Translations under genes and position numbers: made by a program
From: Bradymonadales bacterium
GTDB lineage: Bacteria; Myxococcota_A; Bradymonadia; JAFGEP01
NCBI GenBank assembly: GCA_016931535.1
Contig: JAFGEP010000067.1
Coordinates: forward strand, 1-36,673
Direction: 5' to 3'
Length of the DNA stretch: 36,673 nucleotides
The notes under the pieces: generated by a model
What the model saw: only the letters and a program-made list of their open reading frames with translations
Told to the model about the DNA's origin: nothing
Databases searched by the model: none
Shown here: piece by piece, positions 24,617 through 33,157 of the stretch
How positions within the stretch are numbered: the stretch's first letter is position 1
Layout: every line of letters starts with the position of its first letter

Positions 24617-26680
24617 TCAGCGCTGGTTGTTCCACTGGCGGATCAACCTGTTGATCGGCCTGTCCGGAAAGTGGCCGAACACGTACGGTTCGGCCCAGTT
24701 GGACCAGCGCACGCTATCGCTCTGGCTCCCTGGCCGGTTGAGACGCATCAGACCTTCCAGCTCTCTGGTGTTCCCACGGGCCAGGGCGGCCTGGATCTCG
24801 GTGTCGTAGTCCAGGATCTCGCGGAAGTACCGATCGATGATCTCGACCCCTACCGGCGTGGCGTCTCGACCACCACTCCCTCCATGTTCGAGGAACACCA
24901 CCACCACGATCTGGGGATCCTGGGCGGGGGCGAACCCTGCAAACCAGGCGCTGGTCCGTTCTCTGGTCGGGATCTCCTCGTCTGCGGTGTGATCCACCTG
25001 AGTGCCCTGAGCGGTTCCGGTCTTCCCCGCCACGATCAGGTAGTCCAGCCGGGATTCGTAGGCCGTTCCCCCCACGGCGTTCACCGCAGCGGTGAGCCCG
25101 ACCACGATCTCACCCAGATACTCCTGCTGGAAGGGGAGCTCCCGGCGGCTACGGGTGGGATACTGGAAGAGGATGTCGCCCTCGGCGTTGGTGATGCGGT
25201 CGATCAGCCGGGGGTAGAACAACGTCCCTCCGTTGGCGATGGCGGCATAGGCCATGGTCAGCTGGAGGGGGCTGACGCGGGTATCCCCCTGCCCTACCGA
25301 GACGTTGAGCACCTGGCCATACTGGAACCCCTCGGGGGAGTTCTGCTCCAGCCACTCGCGGGTCGGGACCAGGCCGGGGGCTTCGTTGGGCAAGCCCGAT
25401 CCGGGTCGCTCACCGAATCCCAGCGCCACGGCATACTCCGCCAGCCGTTCCATGCCCAGCCGCTCGCCCAGCTTGTAGAAAAAGACGTTGCAGGACTGTT
25501 GGAGCGCCTCGGCCAGGTGGATCTCGCCATGACCGTGCTGCCTGCTGCAGCCGAAGCGATGGTTCCCATAGGTGTAGTGGCCGTCGCACCGCAGGGTGTC
25601 GTTGGGGCCGATGAGCCCTTCCTCCAGGGCGGCGATGGCGGTGACGATCTTGAAGGTGGAACCCGGGAAGTAGGCGTGGATGGCCCGGTCGAACAGGGGG
25701 GTGTTCTCGTCGTTGCGATAGCGCTCGAACTCCTCCTCGCTCAGGCGGCCGGTCCAGGCGTTGGGGTTGTAGCCCGGCTTGCTCAGCATGGCCAGCACCG
25801 AGCCATCTCGGGGGTCTACCGCCACGATCGCGCCGGTGGGGTAGTTCCGCATGGCATCTGCCAGGATCTGCTGGAGCTCCATGTCGATGGTCAGCACCAC
25901 GTTGCGGCCGGGGGTCGGCTCCACGTGCTGAAACCCGCTCAGCAGCGTCTGGGCGAACTCGTGGGTCTGCACCTGGCCATGGACATCGACCACATAGCGC
26001 TCGATCCCGTCATGGCCGCGTAGTATGGGCTCAAACGCCTCCTCGATCCCCAGAAAGCCGATGTAGTCCCCCTCCCGATAGCCGTAGCGCGACAGATCCT
26101 GCAACTGGTGGGAGGGAACCTCCCCCATGTACCCCAGGATATGCACGGCCAGATCGTGGTAGGGGTAGTGCCGGTGCGGCGTGGGTTGAATCCGGAGACC
26201 CGGAAGGTTCAGGCGGTCGGCTTCCAGCTCGGCCACCTGGTCGCGGGTGATGTCCCTGCGAACCCGCAGTTCGGCCCGCTGCCCGCTGGTCGTCGCCTGC
26301 TCGATGCGCTGCATCGCCTGCTCCGACAGCGCGAGCCGGGATTGCAGCAAGGACAGCGCCTCAGGATCCTGACTGAAGAGATCGGGGGAGAGGTACACAT
26401 CATAGGAGGGGCGGTTTTCGGCGATGACCCGCCCCCGCGCATCGAAGATGGTGCCCCGATAGGCGGGTATCGTGTGCCGGCGGACGGTGTTCTGGATCGA
26501 AGCCTGGCGGTAGTACTGGCCCTGGATGATCTGGAGGTAAGCGAGACGGCCCAGCAGGATCAGAAGCGGGATGAAGAACAGGATCACCAGCACCCGCAAT
26601 CGGGTGTCGTACTCGCGCAGGTCAGTCCGCGCTTCCAGACGCACCCCGACCCCTTGGTGTTCTCTGGCTCCTTTTCCCAC
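24617..26680 (-). CDS. mrdA: Penicillin-binding protein 2 (elongation transpeptidase)
   Basis: Cross-links peptidoglycan during lateral growth with RodA. The 687-residue protein has one N-terminal membrane anchor (about 28-50), the pedestal/dimerisation region with YRGTIFDARGRVIAENRPSY, and a transpeptidase domain with SxxK at Ser341-Lys344 (PGSTFKIV), SxN at 396-398 (SCN) and KTGT at 553-556. CDGHYTYGNHRFGC (365-378) just before SCN resembles the region of the zinc site in E. coli PBP2. After KTG the C-terminus carries a ~70-residue charged tail (TEIQAALARGNTRELEGLMR). The start is a GTG with AGGAAGG just upstream. First gene of the run with rodA, the transglutaminase-fold gene and the TPR gene. 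Confidence 0.95.
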   Translation of the reverse strand: MGKGAREHQGVGVRLEARTDLREYDTRLRVLVILFFIPLLILLGRLAYLQIIQGQYYRQASIQNTVRRHTIPAYRGTIFDARGRVIAENRPSYDVYLSPDLFSQDPEALSLLQSRLALSEQAMQRIEQATTSGQRAELRVRRDITRDQVAELEADRLNLPGLRIQPTPHRHYPYHDLAVHILGYMGEVPSHQLQDLSRYGYREGDYIGFLGIEEAFEPILRGHDGIERYVVDVHGQVQTHEFAQTLLSGFQHVEPTPGRNVVLTIDMELQQILADAMRNYPTGAIVAVDPRDGSVLAMLSKPGYNPNAWTGRLSEEEFERYRNDENTPLFDRAIHAYFPGSTFKIVTAIAALEEGLIGPNDTLRCDGHYTYGNHRFGCSRQHGHGEIHLAEALQQSCNVFFYKLGERLGMERLAEYAVALGFGERPGSGLPNEAPGLVPTREWLEQNSPEGFQYGQVLNVSVGQGDTRVSPLQLTMAYAAIANGGTLFYPRLIDRITNAEGDILFQYPTRSRRELPFQQEYLGEIVVGLTAAVNAVGGTAYESRLDYLIVAGKTGTAQGTQVDHTADEEIPTRERTSAWFAGFAPAQDPQIVVVVFLEHGGSGGRDATPVGVEIIDRYFREILDYDTEIQAALARGNTRELEGLMRLNRPGSQSDSVRWSNWAEPYVFGHFPDRPINRLIRQWNNQR

Positions 26681-26828
26681 CGTCCTTCCTGACCTAGGCT
26701 ATCGAGTTTGGCGCAACAACAGAGGGCATGAACCTCCACGGACCGCTGCTCGACGCCCTCCCCACTCATTAAGGAAAACATCGAGAAATCAGCCAGTTGC
26801 ACCACATCCTGCAGCGCGGCAGCTCGGT

Positions 26829-26857
26829 AACATAACATGCCCCCCCACTGTCGGCAA
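26829..26857 (-). promoter_or_regulatory. Candidate promoter of the mrdA operon
   Basis: On the minus strand TTGCCG, a 17-base spacer with a G-run, then TATGTT; both hexamers match 4 of 6. It would leave a leader of about 140 nt. The rest of the 260-bp gap 26681-26940 shows no gene or RNA that I can support. Confidence 0.35.
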
Positions 26858-26940
26858 TCGGTAATCCGAGAAGGGCAGTCTCGCCACCGACCCGCCTCCG
26901 GCGTCTGTTTTTCCCGTGGATCCGGTGGCCTGGCCATTCT

Positions 26941-29139
26941 TCAGGGCAGAAACCAGCTCTCTTCCTCCAGGAGCTCGATGCCGGCCTCGATCCAATAGCC
27001 CGGCGGTTCACCATCCATGAGGTTCTGCGTCAGTCGGATGGGGCCCGTTCCCCGGCTGGCGTCGCGTATCCAGAGGTGACTCCCGTCGGCCTCCAGCAGG
27101 TGGTTGCGATAGATCCAGAGTTCCGAGGAGCCGGCATCGATGTAGACCGACACGTAGGACCGCTCGATGGTGTTGTGCCGGAGGCTGACCTGAGTGGAGT
27201 AGTCGGTCAGCCAGACCCCCGCCACCGTACTGCCCTCGATCAGGTTGGAAACCACGTGGTGTCGAGGGCCGTCATTGCAGTGTACCTCCCGGCCGCCGCC
27301 CCCGACGATGACCCCCTGGACGCTGTCGGTGATGCGGTTGCCCAAGATGAGCGTGTCGTAGCTGGCCTCGCCGTGGACATCGACCGCCGCCAGGGAGGTC
27401 GTGTCGAGATCGGAGTCGATCACCTGCGTCTCGGTCGAGCCAAAGTCGATCACCACGGCATGTCTGGCCTGCGCCACCTGGTACTGCTGGATGAGGGTAC
27501 GCCCCGACCGGATCGCATGGACACCGTACCCTTTCCCCCCATCCCCATAGTCGGCCGGTCGGGTCATCCCTCCCCAGAAAACCCGGGTGTCGAGGCTGGT
27601 GATCACCTCCACGGCGTAGCGGCCGAACCGGGTGACCCACACCTCGGACACCAGGCCATTCACTGCCCACTGGAAGCCGATGGCACTGTGGTCCAGCACG
27701 AAGGGGTTGTCGCAGTCCGCCGCCAGCGTGGTGTAGGGAGCAAGGAGATCGGCTTGGGGGCAGGCCGCTAGCAGGCTGAGATTGGCCACGCCCACCCCCT
27801 CGACGGGTCGGATGGGGGCCACCCTGGGGTTGGCCTGAAGGGGCAGGTCATACCCTACGTGCCGATCCAACCACAGGACCCGACCGCGCTCGGTGTCCTG
27901 GATCTCCACCACGGTCGCCATCCAGTTGACGTGCCGGATCTGCCGTTCCTCGTCCCTCCCCCCCACACACAAAGGAGGGATCTCCCCATAGTCGTCGGAG
28001 GTCAGGTGTACCACAGCGCCCACCTCCAACGGGGTACCGGCGGGAAGGACCAGGTGGCGGGTTTCAGCCTCTACCGGTTCCACCAGCAGGACATGAGGAA
28101 CGGTCGGCCCCTCCCCGACAAACCGGATGGCGCGCGCCCCGCTGCCGTAGGCTTCCAGGGGATCCCAGGTGATCCGGGTGGCATCCGCTCTGGCTCCCAC
28201 CACCAGGACATTCGATCGGTTGATGGTCAGAGGGCTTGAGAAAAGGTAACTCCCCTCGACCAGTTGAATGACCACCCGCTCCGGGTGCGCGGCCAGCAGA
28301 TCGCGGATGACCTCGGCGTCATCGCAGTCTGGCTCGCTGCAAGGGTTGACGACCGCCACGGTCCCTTCCGGGGTGAGCTCGGCAACCACCCCCTCCTCCA
28401 GGGGCCGCAGCGCGGCATCCGCCACGGGGGCCAGCCTGCAACCGTACAGTTGCAGGTGGCCGGCAGGGTGGTCGGGTCTCAGCTCGATCCGGTTGGTCCC
28501 TTCCTGGAGATCCAGCCGCAACGGCCGGGGGTCGTAGTCGATACCGGCCCCCCTCTGCCGCTCCTGGTCCTCGGGCGCAACCAGGGACAGCCAATGAGGA
28601 ATGCCGTGGCCGTCGAGGAGCTGTGCGTTGGTGGTGCTGCTGCCCACCGTCACGGCCAGATGAGCCCCCTCCTGCCTGAAGAGCGACGCCTGCACCTCCA
28701 GCAGGGCCAGGCTCGGCCGGGTCACCACGACCTCCCAGACCGCGCTCCCATCCGAGCTCATCAGCCTGTATGGCTGGCCCCGGCCATCGGTCAACCGGGG
28801 AACATCTCCCGCGTACTCGGCATCTTCGATGGACAGCTCGATGGCCTCCGGAATGGAAGGGAGGTCCAGCTCCCGGTCGGCCTGGTCGCCATCGTCATCC
28901 GCGTCGATAGCGCCTTGATCTCCGGACGGCTCGGCGTCTGTGTCCACAACGGGATCGGTCGGGTCCGGATCGTCCTGGATCTCGGCCAGCTGATCGACCA
29001 GGTCGGACACCTCCTCCCTGGTATCGGCGTCATCGTCACCGATGGGTGGTCGTGTATCCGGATCGCCACAGAAAAGGGTCAGGCCGGACAGTAGCGCCGG
29101 CAGAAGAAACCGGTTCGGGCAGGTCACTTGCTTTCTCAT
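26941..29139 (-). CDS. Secreted right-handed beta-helix protein
   Basis: The ~732-residue product has a hydrophobic leader (RFLLPALLSGLTLFC) followed at once by a very acidic linker (DDDADTREEVSD and similar, to about residue 95), the style of the other lipoproteins here. The residue before the Cys is Phe, which does not fit the lipobox, so lipidation is doubtful. Residues about 105-245 look like a beta-sandwich, perhaps carbohydrate-binding. From about 290 to the end there are repeated short strands with Asn/His/Asp turns (VLVVGARADATRI; LILGNRITDSVQGVIVGG; VSNLIEGSTVAGVWLTD; LRHNTIERSYVSVYID), the pattern of pectate-lyase-type parallel beta-helices. These often bind or cut polysaccharides; no catalytic residues can be named. 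Starts at 29139 or 29148 are both possible; GGAGG is close to the former. Confidence 0.7.
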   Translation of the reverse strand: MRKQVTCPNRFLLPALLSGLTLFCGDPDTRPPIGDDDADTREEVSDLVDQLAEIQDDPDPTDPVVDTDAEPSGDQGAIDADDDGDQADRELDLPSIPEAIELSIEDAEYAGDVPRLTDGRGQPYRLMSSDGSAVWEVVVTRPSLALLEVQASLFRQEGAHLAVTVGSSTTNAQLLDGHGIPHWLSLVAPEDQERQRGAGIDYDPRPLRLDLQEGTNRIELRPDHPAGHLQLYGCRLAPVADAALRPLEEGVVAELTPEGTVAVVNPCSEPDCDDAEVIRDLLAAHPERVVIQLVEGSYLFSSPLTINRSNVLVVGARADATRITWDPLEAYGSGARAIRFVGEGPTVPHVLLVEPVEAETRHLVLPAGTPLEVGAVVHLTSDDYGEIPPLCVGGRDEERQIRHVNWMATVVEIQDTERGRVLWLDRHVGYDLPLQANPRVAPIRPVEGVGVANLSLLAACPQADLLAPYTTLAADCDNPFVLDHSAIGFQWAVNGLVSEVWVTRFGRYAVEVITSLDTRVFWGGMTRPADYGDGGKGYGVHAIRSGRTLIQQYQVAQARHAVVIDFGSTETQVIDSDLDTTSLAAVDVHGEASYDTLILGNRITDSVQGVIVGGGGREVHCNDGPRHHVVSNLIEGSTVAGVWLTDYSTQVSLRHNTIERSYVSVYIDAGSSELWIYRNHLLEADGSHLWIRDASRGTGPIRLTQNLMDGEPPGYWIEAGIELLEEESWFLP

Positions 29140-29552
29140 CGCCTCCATGCATCCCGTTTTCCGGTCCTGCTCGCTCCAACCAACCAGCAGGTGAGGCCGA
29201 TGGTTGTCCTGGTTCACCGGATGATCGATCGGCTTGTTCGCGTTCCTTTTTCCGACCAGGGGTACCCCTTTGACCGGGGCGAACGGCGCCTGGTACACTG
29301 GTGCAACCTCTGACAGACCGGGTCGGTCAGCGGCTCGCTCGCAATGTAGCATAGCTGCTTGGCCGATGCGATCGCAGGAGCCACCTGCCCCTGTCCTCTT
29401 TCCGGTGGCGGGGTGGGCCAGGGGTCGCCGACGAGGAGCCCACAAGCCGACAGCCCGGGAGGAGCTGTTGGCGAGTGTGCGCAGGGGACGGTCTTTCGGA
29501 TGGCGCCGCCGGACGGTCAGGTTGTCGATCCCCCTTTCCAGCCGGGGTTCTC
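29140..29552. other. 413-bp divergent intergenic region
   Basis: It lies between the beta-helix gene (minus) and the methyltransferase gene (plus). It holds one good plus-strand promoter (29270-29299) and a small stem, CTGAC/GTCAG, just after it. I see no supported coding sequence, RNA gene or clear minus-strand promoter. Confidence 0.55.
29270..29299 (+). promoter_or_regulatory. Predicted sigma-70 promoter upstream of the methyltransferase gene
   Basis: TTGACC (5 of 6), an 18-base spacer, then TACACT (4 of 6). It reads toward the methyltransferase-Nudix pair but is about 250 bases from the start codon, so the leader would be long. Confidence 0.45.
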
Positions 29553-30377
29553 ATGGATGATCCACTACTGGTTCCCTTCTCCAGCCCGCAAAGACACCTG
29601 GCCAGTGCGGAGATCATCCGTGCCCACTCGACCAACCCGGCGGACATCCGATCGGTCGCGCTGCAGGGGCTCGATCTTTCCACCACCCGAAGCGTGCTCG
29701 ACCTGGGCTGTGGATTCGGGTTCATGGCCGAGGCGATCGCCGGCCGGGTCCATGCCGACGCGGTGATCACGGGGGTGGATGCCTGTGACGAGAATGGACC
29801 AGCCTTTCTGGAGGCGGTCAAGGCAGGGGGCCGCAGGGGGGAGTTTCATCGCCTGCGGGTGCGAAACCAGCTCCCCTGGCCGGATGGGACCTTCGAGCTG
29901 GTGATAGCCAGCTATTCGCTCTACTACTTCACCGAGGTGCTGCCGGATGTGGCGCGGGTGCTGAGGCCGGATGGGCTGTTGGTGGCGATCACGCACAGTC
30001 GGACCTCCTTTCGGAGTCTGGTCACGGCGGCAGGCCTCCAGCCGGAGCGCAACCCCATCACCGATCTGATCGGACGTTTCTGCTCGGAGAATGCCGAAGA
30101 GCGGTTGGGTCGGTATTTCGAGCGGATACAGCGGGTCGACTATCCCAACCGCCTGGTGTTCACCCCGTTAACCCTTTCCGATCTGCTCTCCTACGTCCAG
30201 TTCAAGCTTCCCCTGTTGATACCGCCGCGCCGGCCGGAAGAAACGGCGGGCTGTTCAGCCTTTTCCATTCCGGAGTGGATAAGGACCAACCTGGCGCTCA
30301 ACCTGGAGAAGACGGGAGAGCTGACCATCGAGAAAGATGACACGGCTTTCCATTGCTGGAGGCCGATATGCCGATGA
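29553..30377 (+). CDS. Class I SAM-dependent methyltransferase
   Basis: The 274-residue product has the SAM-binding motif I SVLDLGCGFGFMAEAI (residues 48-62), an acidic residue ending strand 2 (ITGVDACD), the LPWPDGTFELVIASYSLYYF post-motif typical of Methyltransf_11/25 proteins, and LRPDGLLVAITHS. The substrate cannot be told; the C-terminal third (YFERIQRVDYPNRLVF onward) probably forms its binding cap. I chose the ATG at 29553; the frame is open to a GTG at 29475 but the fold starts after 29553. Its last 10 bases overlap the Nudix gene start, so the two are translationally coupled. Confidence 0.85.
   Translation: MDDPLLVPFSSPQRHLASAEIIRAHSTNPADIRSVALQGLDLSTTRSVLDLGCGFGFMAEAIAGRVHADAVITGVDACDENGPAFLEAVKAGGRRGEFHRLRVRNQLPWPDGTFELVIASYSLYYFTEVLPDVARVLRPDGLLVAITHSRTSFRSLVTAAGLQPERNPITDLIGRFCSENAEERLGRYFERIQRVDYPNRLVFTPLTLSDLLSYVQFKLPLLIPPRRPEETAGCSAFSIPEWIRTNLALNLEKTGELTIEKDDTAFHCWRPICR
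30358..30362 (+). promoter_or_regulatory. Ribosome-binding site of the Nudix gene inside the methyltransferase gene
   Basis: GGAGG lies 5 bases before the ATG at 30368 and within the last codons of the methyltransferase gene. It decides the Nudix start over the TTG at 30353. Confidence 0.75.
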
Positions 30378-31357
30378 CACCGCGATTCTGCTCCCAGTGT
30401 GGCGGCGAGGTGGAGAAGCGGCCGGTCGATGACCGGGCGCGCCATGTCTGCACCCGTTGCGGCACCGTCTTCTATCGCAACCCGCTGCCGGTCGCCTCGA
30501 CGGTCGTGCTCAACGAGCAGCGAGAGGTCCTGCTGGTCAAGCGCAAGAACGACCCCTACCAGGGCATGTGGTGCCTGCCGATCGGCTTCGCCGAGCTGAA
30601 GGAGACCATCGCCCAGGCCGCCTTGCGCGAGCTCCGAGAAGAAACCGGCATCAGTGGACGGATCCTCCGCCTGCTCGATTCCAGCTCCACCATCAGCGAA
30701 CTCTACGGAGATATCCTGGTGGTCACCTTCGAGGCGATCAAGACGGAGGGACAGGAGCAATCGGGCGACGATGCGGAAGCGGTCGCCTACTTCGGCCTGG
30801 ACCAGCTCCCCCCCCTGGCCTTCGCACCCAACCTGGCAGCCATCCAGGCCTGTGCCGAGGGGCACCGGGAGGAGTGGGCCATCCAGGATTCCTTCAAGCA
30901 CCTGCAGTGGGACAAGGGGCAGGCGATGCTCTCCGACGCCCTGGTGCTTCTGGTCAAGGAGCACGCCCGGGAGATCGCCGAACGATGGCTGGGTGAGGTC
31001 CGTTCCAATCCGACAACCACCTCCTATCGCACGATCGACGCCGACCATCTGCGGGAACGCGCAGCGACCGCCCTGTCCCAGTTCACCCGCTGGCTGGTGG
31101 GAACCGAGGCCAGCGGTGAGGTCCGCCAGTTCTATCGCACGCTTGGGATGGAGCGGCGCGGCCAGGGTTTCCAGGTTCACGAGGTATTGAGCTCGCTCAC
31201 CCTGCTGCGCAAGAACATCTGGATGTTCGCCCGGGAGCAGGGTGTGTGGGAGCGCCCCATCGACGTATACCGGGTGCTGGAGCTGGATCGCCGCATCGTC
31301 GCCTTCTTTGACCGGGCCATGTACCACACCGCCGGCGGGTTCGCCGAAGGGAGCTGA
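30368..31357 (+). CDS. Zinc-ribbon Nudix hydrolase fused to an RsbRD_N-like domain
   Basis: The 329-residue product has three parts. First a zinc ribbon, CSQC (8-11) and CTRC (28-31). Then a Nudix domain with a complete Nudix box from Gly73 (GFAELKE, then REL and EETGI at 87-95), so it should hydrolyse a nucleoside diphosphate linked to another group; the ribbon-plus-Nudix pairing recalls NudC-like NADH/NAD-cap pyrophosphatases, but the substrate is unproven. Then residues about 196-325, helical (LVLLVKEHAREIAERWLGEV; FYRTLGMERRGQGFQVHEVL; SSLTLLRKNIWMFAREQG), which resemble the N-terminal domain of RsbR/RsbRD stressosome proteins and related sensor N-termini. That fusion is unusual and suggests Nudix activity is under sensory control. 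It overlaps the methyltransferase gene by 10 bp. Confidence 0.8.
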   Translation: MPMTPRFCSQCGGEVEKRPVDDRARHVCTRCGTVFYRNPLPVASTVVLNEQREVLLVKRKNDPYQGMWCLPIGFAELKETIAQAALRELREETGISGRILRLLDSSSTISELYGDILVVTFEAIKTEGQEQSGDDAEAVAYFGLDQLPPLAFAPNLAAIQACAEGHREEWAIQDSFKHLQWDKGQAMLSDALVLLVKEHAREIAERWLGEVRSNPTTTSYRTIDADHLRERAATALSQFTRWLVGTEASGEVRQFYRTLGMERRGQGFQVHEVLSSLTLLRKNIWMFAREQGVWERPIDVYRVLELDRRIVAFFDRAMYHTAGGFAEGS

Positions 31358-31450
31358 CCAAGGTGTAGAGCCCTCTCGAGGGGAGCCCCAAAGCCCCCCT
31401 CCAAAACCTGCCCTTGTATCGCAGGCAGCCGTTGTGCTACCCATATCGGC

Positions 31451-33157
31451 ATGTTGGTCGATCTCCGGATCGAAAACCTGGTGCTGGTCGAACAGGCGTC
31501 GGTGATCTTCACCGCAGGCCTGAACGTGGTCAGCGGGGAGACGGGCGCCGGCAAGACGCTGCTCGTCCAGGCATTGTCCCTGCTGACCGGCACGCGTGCC
31601 AGCACGGAGCTGGTACGGACCGGTTGCGAGGTGGCAGTGGTCGAAGGCCGCTTCGAGTTGAACGGGGAGGAATCGACGAAGTTCAATAGACGGTTGGTCA
31701 CCCTGGGATTGCCATCCGTCGGGGACGAGCTGGTCATCCGGCGACGCATCACGCGCGAGGGCAAGTCGAGGGTCTACATCAACGATGCCAGTGCTACGGC
31801 TGCCGGTCTGCAGGAGCTGACCTTCGACCTGGTCGAGCTGACCGGGCAGCTGGAGCAGTATGGCCTGTTGCGACCCGAACGACACCTGGAGCTTCTGGAT
31901 GCCTATGCCGTCAACCAGGCACTGCTGCAACAGGTGGAGAGTGCGGTGCTGCGGATGCGTCAAGGCCAGCAACAACACCGCCAGCTGGAGTCGGCGCTGG
32001 CTCACCGGGCGGAGCGTGACGAGTTCTTGCGTTTCTACCTGGCGGAGTTCGAAGCGCTGGCACCTCAGCCCGACGAGGATGTCCAGTTGTTGGAGCAGGC
32101 CGAACGGCTGCGGAATGCCGATCGGCTGCGACAGGGGATCGGCGAGGCGATCGACTGGCTGTACGAGTCGGAGGAGTCGGCCTATGACCTGGTCTCCCGG
32201 GCACGAGGTGCGCTGGAGTCGCTGGCCGCCGCCGACAGCCACCTGGCGCAACCGGTTGCTGCCTTGAGGGACCTCGGAGAATCGATCGACCAGATCCACC
32301 GCACCCTGGTGCGGAACATCGACGAGGTCGTTGCCAGTCCGGAGGAGCTGGAGGCGCTGGAGACTCGTCTCCACCAGATCCAGCGGATGTGTCGCAAGCA
32401 TGGAGCCACCCTGGGGGAGCTCATCGAGAAGATGGAGGCGGCCCGGCTGGAGCTAACCCAGTTGTGTGACCTGGAGCAACGGCTGGAGGAAGGCAGAAGG
32501 GAGCTGTCGGCCGCTCGCAGCGAGGCGATCCGTCTGGCCGAGTCTTTGACGGCCGCTCGTCGGGCTGCCATCGAGCCGCTGGTGGAGGCGACCGAGCATC
32601 ATCTGCGAGACCTGGGCTTCCAACATTGCCGTTTCGAGGTGGCGCTGGAAACCGACCCAGATCCGGATGCCTTGACGGAACGCGGCGCCGATCGGGTCTG
32701 TTTTCTCCTCTCGGCCAATCCGGGAGAGCCGCTGCGCCCTCTGGCCCGCGTGGCTTCGGGCGGGGAGCTTTCCCGGATGCTGTTGGCCCTCAAGTGTGCC
32801 CTGGCTCAGGTAGATACCGTGGGGGTTCACGTCTTCGACGAGATCGATACCGGTCTCGGTGGCGGTTCCGCCGAGATCGTGGGAAGGAAGATCCGGGAGC
32901 TGGCCGATCACACTCAGGTCTTGTGTGTGACCCATCTTCCGCAGATCGCGAGCTTTGCAGATACCCATCTGACCGTGGTCAAGGAGACCTCCCCTTCGGG
33001 GGCTCGAACGGTTCTGAGAATGTTGAGCGGACAGGAGCGGGAAGCGGAGGTCGCCCGGATGCTGGGCGGCCTGGAGATCACCGAGACCACGCTTTTGCAC
33101 GCCCGAGAGATGTTGAGTCGATCGAGCCTGCCGAGCCATGATGAGCCCGTACAATGA
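31451..33157 (+). CDS. recN: DNA repair protein RecN
   Basis: SMC-like ATPase that acts on double-strand breaks before RecA. The 568-residue product has Walker A GETGAGKT (29-36), long coiled-coil stretches in the middle, the ABC signature VASGGELSRMLLALK and Walker B VFDEIDTGLGGG, followed by the D-loop and H-loop region (LCVTHLPQIASFADTH). Length and order are normal. The start ATG opens MLVDLRIENLVLVE, standard for RecN. No SOS box is evident in the 93 bp upstream. Its stop overlaps the M23 peptidase start (ATGA). Confidence 0.96.
   Translation: MLVDLRIENLVLVEQASVIFTAGLNVVSGETGAGKTLLVQALSLLTGTRASTELVRTGCEVAVVEGRFELNGEESTKFNRRLVTLGLPSVGDELVIRRRITREGKSRVYINDASATAAGLQELTFDLVELTGQLEQYGLLRPERHLELLDAYAVNQALLQQVESAVLRMRQGQQQHRQLESALAHRAERDEFLRFYLAEFEALAPQPDEDVQLLEQAERLRNADRLRQGIGEAIDWLYESEESAYDLVSRARGALESLAAADSHLAQPVAALRDLGESIDQIHRTLVRNIDEVVASPEELEALETRLHQIQRMCRKHGATLGELIEKMEAARLELTQLCDLEQRLEEGRRELSAARSEAIRLAESLTAARRAAIEPLVEATEHHLRDLGFQHCRFEVALETDPDPDALTERGADRVCFLLSANPGEPLRPLARVASGGELSRMLLALKCALAQVDTVGVHVFDEIDTGLGGGSAEIVGRKIRELADHTQVLCVTHLPQIASFADTHLTVVKETSPSGARTVLRMLSGQEREAEVARMLGGLEITETTLLHAREMLSRSSLPSHDEPVQ

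Noticed and set aside
21479..24809. Plus-strand open frames opposite the transglutaminase-fold gene and rodA
   Set aside because: The opposite strand encodes recognisable proteins; these are antisense shadows.
26584..26937. Possible small minus-strand gene, or a tRNA, upstream of mrdA
   Set aside because: The reading frame overlaps the mrdA start and has a random-looking composition. I looked for a tRNA T-loop (GGTTCGA-type) and cloverleaf pairing in 26681-26940 and found none.
31358..31450. Terminator or LexA box before recN
   Set aside because: Only short imperfect GC stems (CCCTC/GAGGG with a 2-base loop) and no recognisable SOS box.
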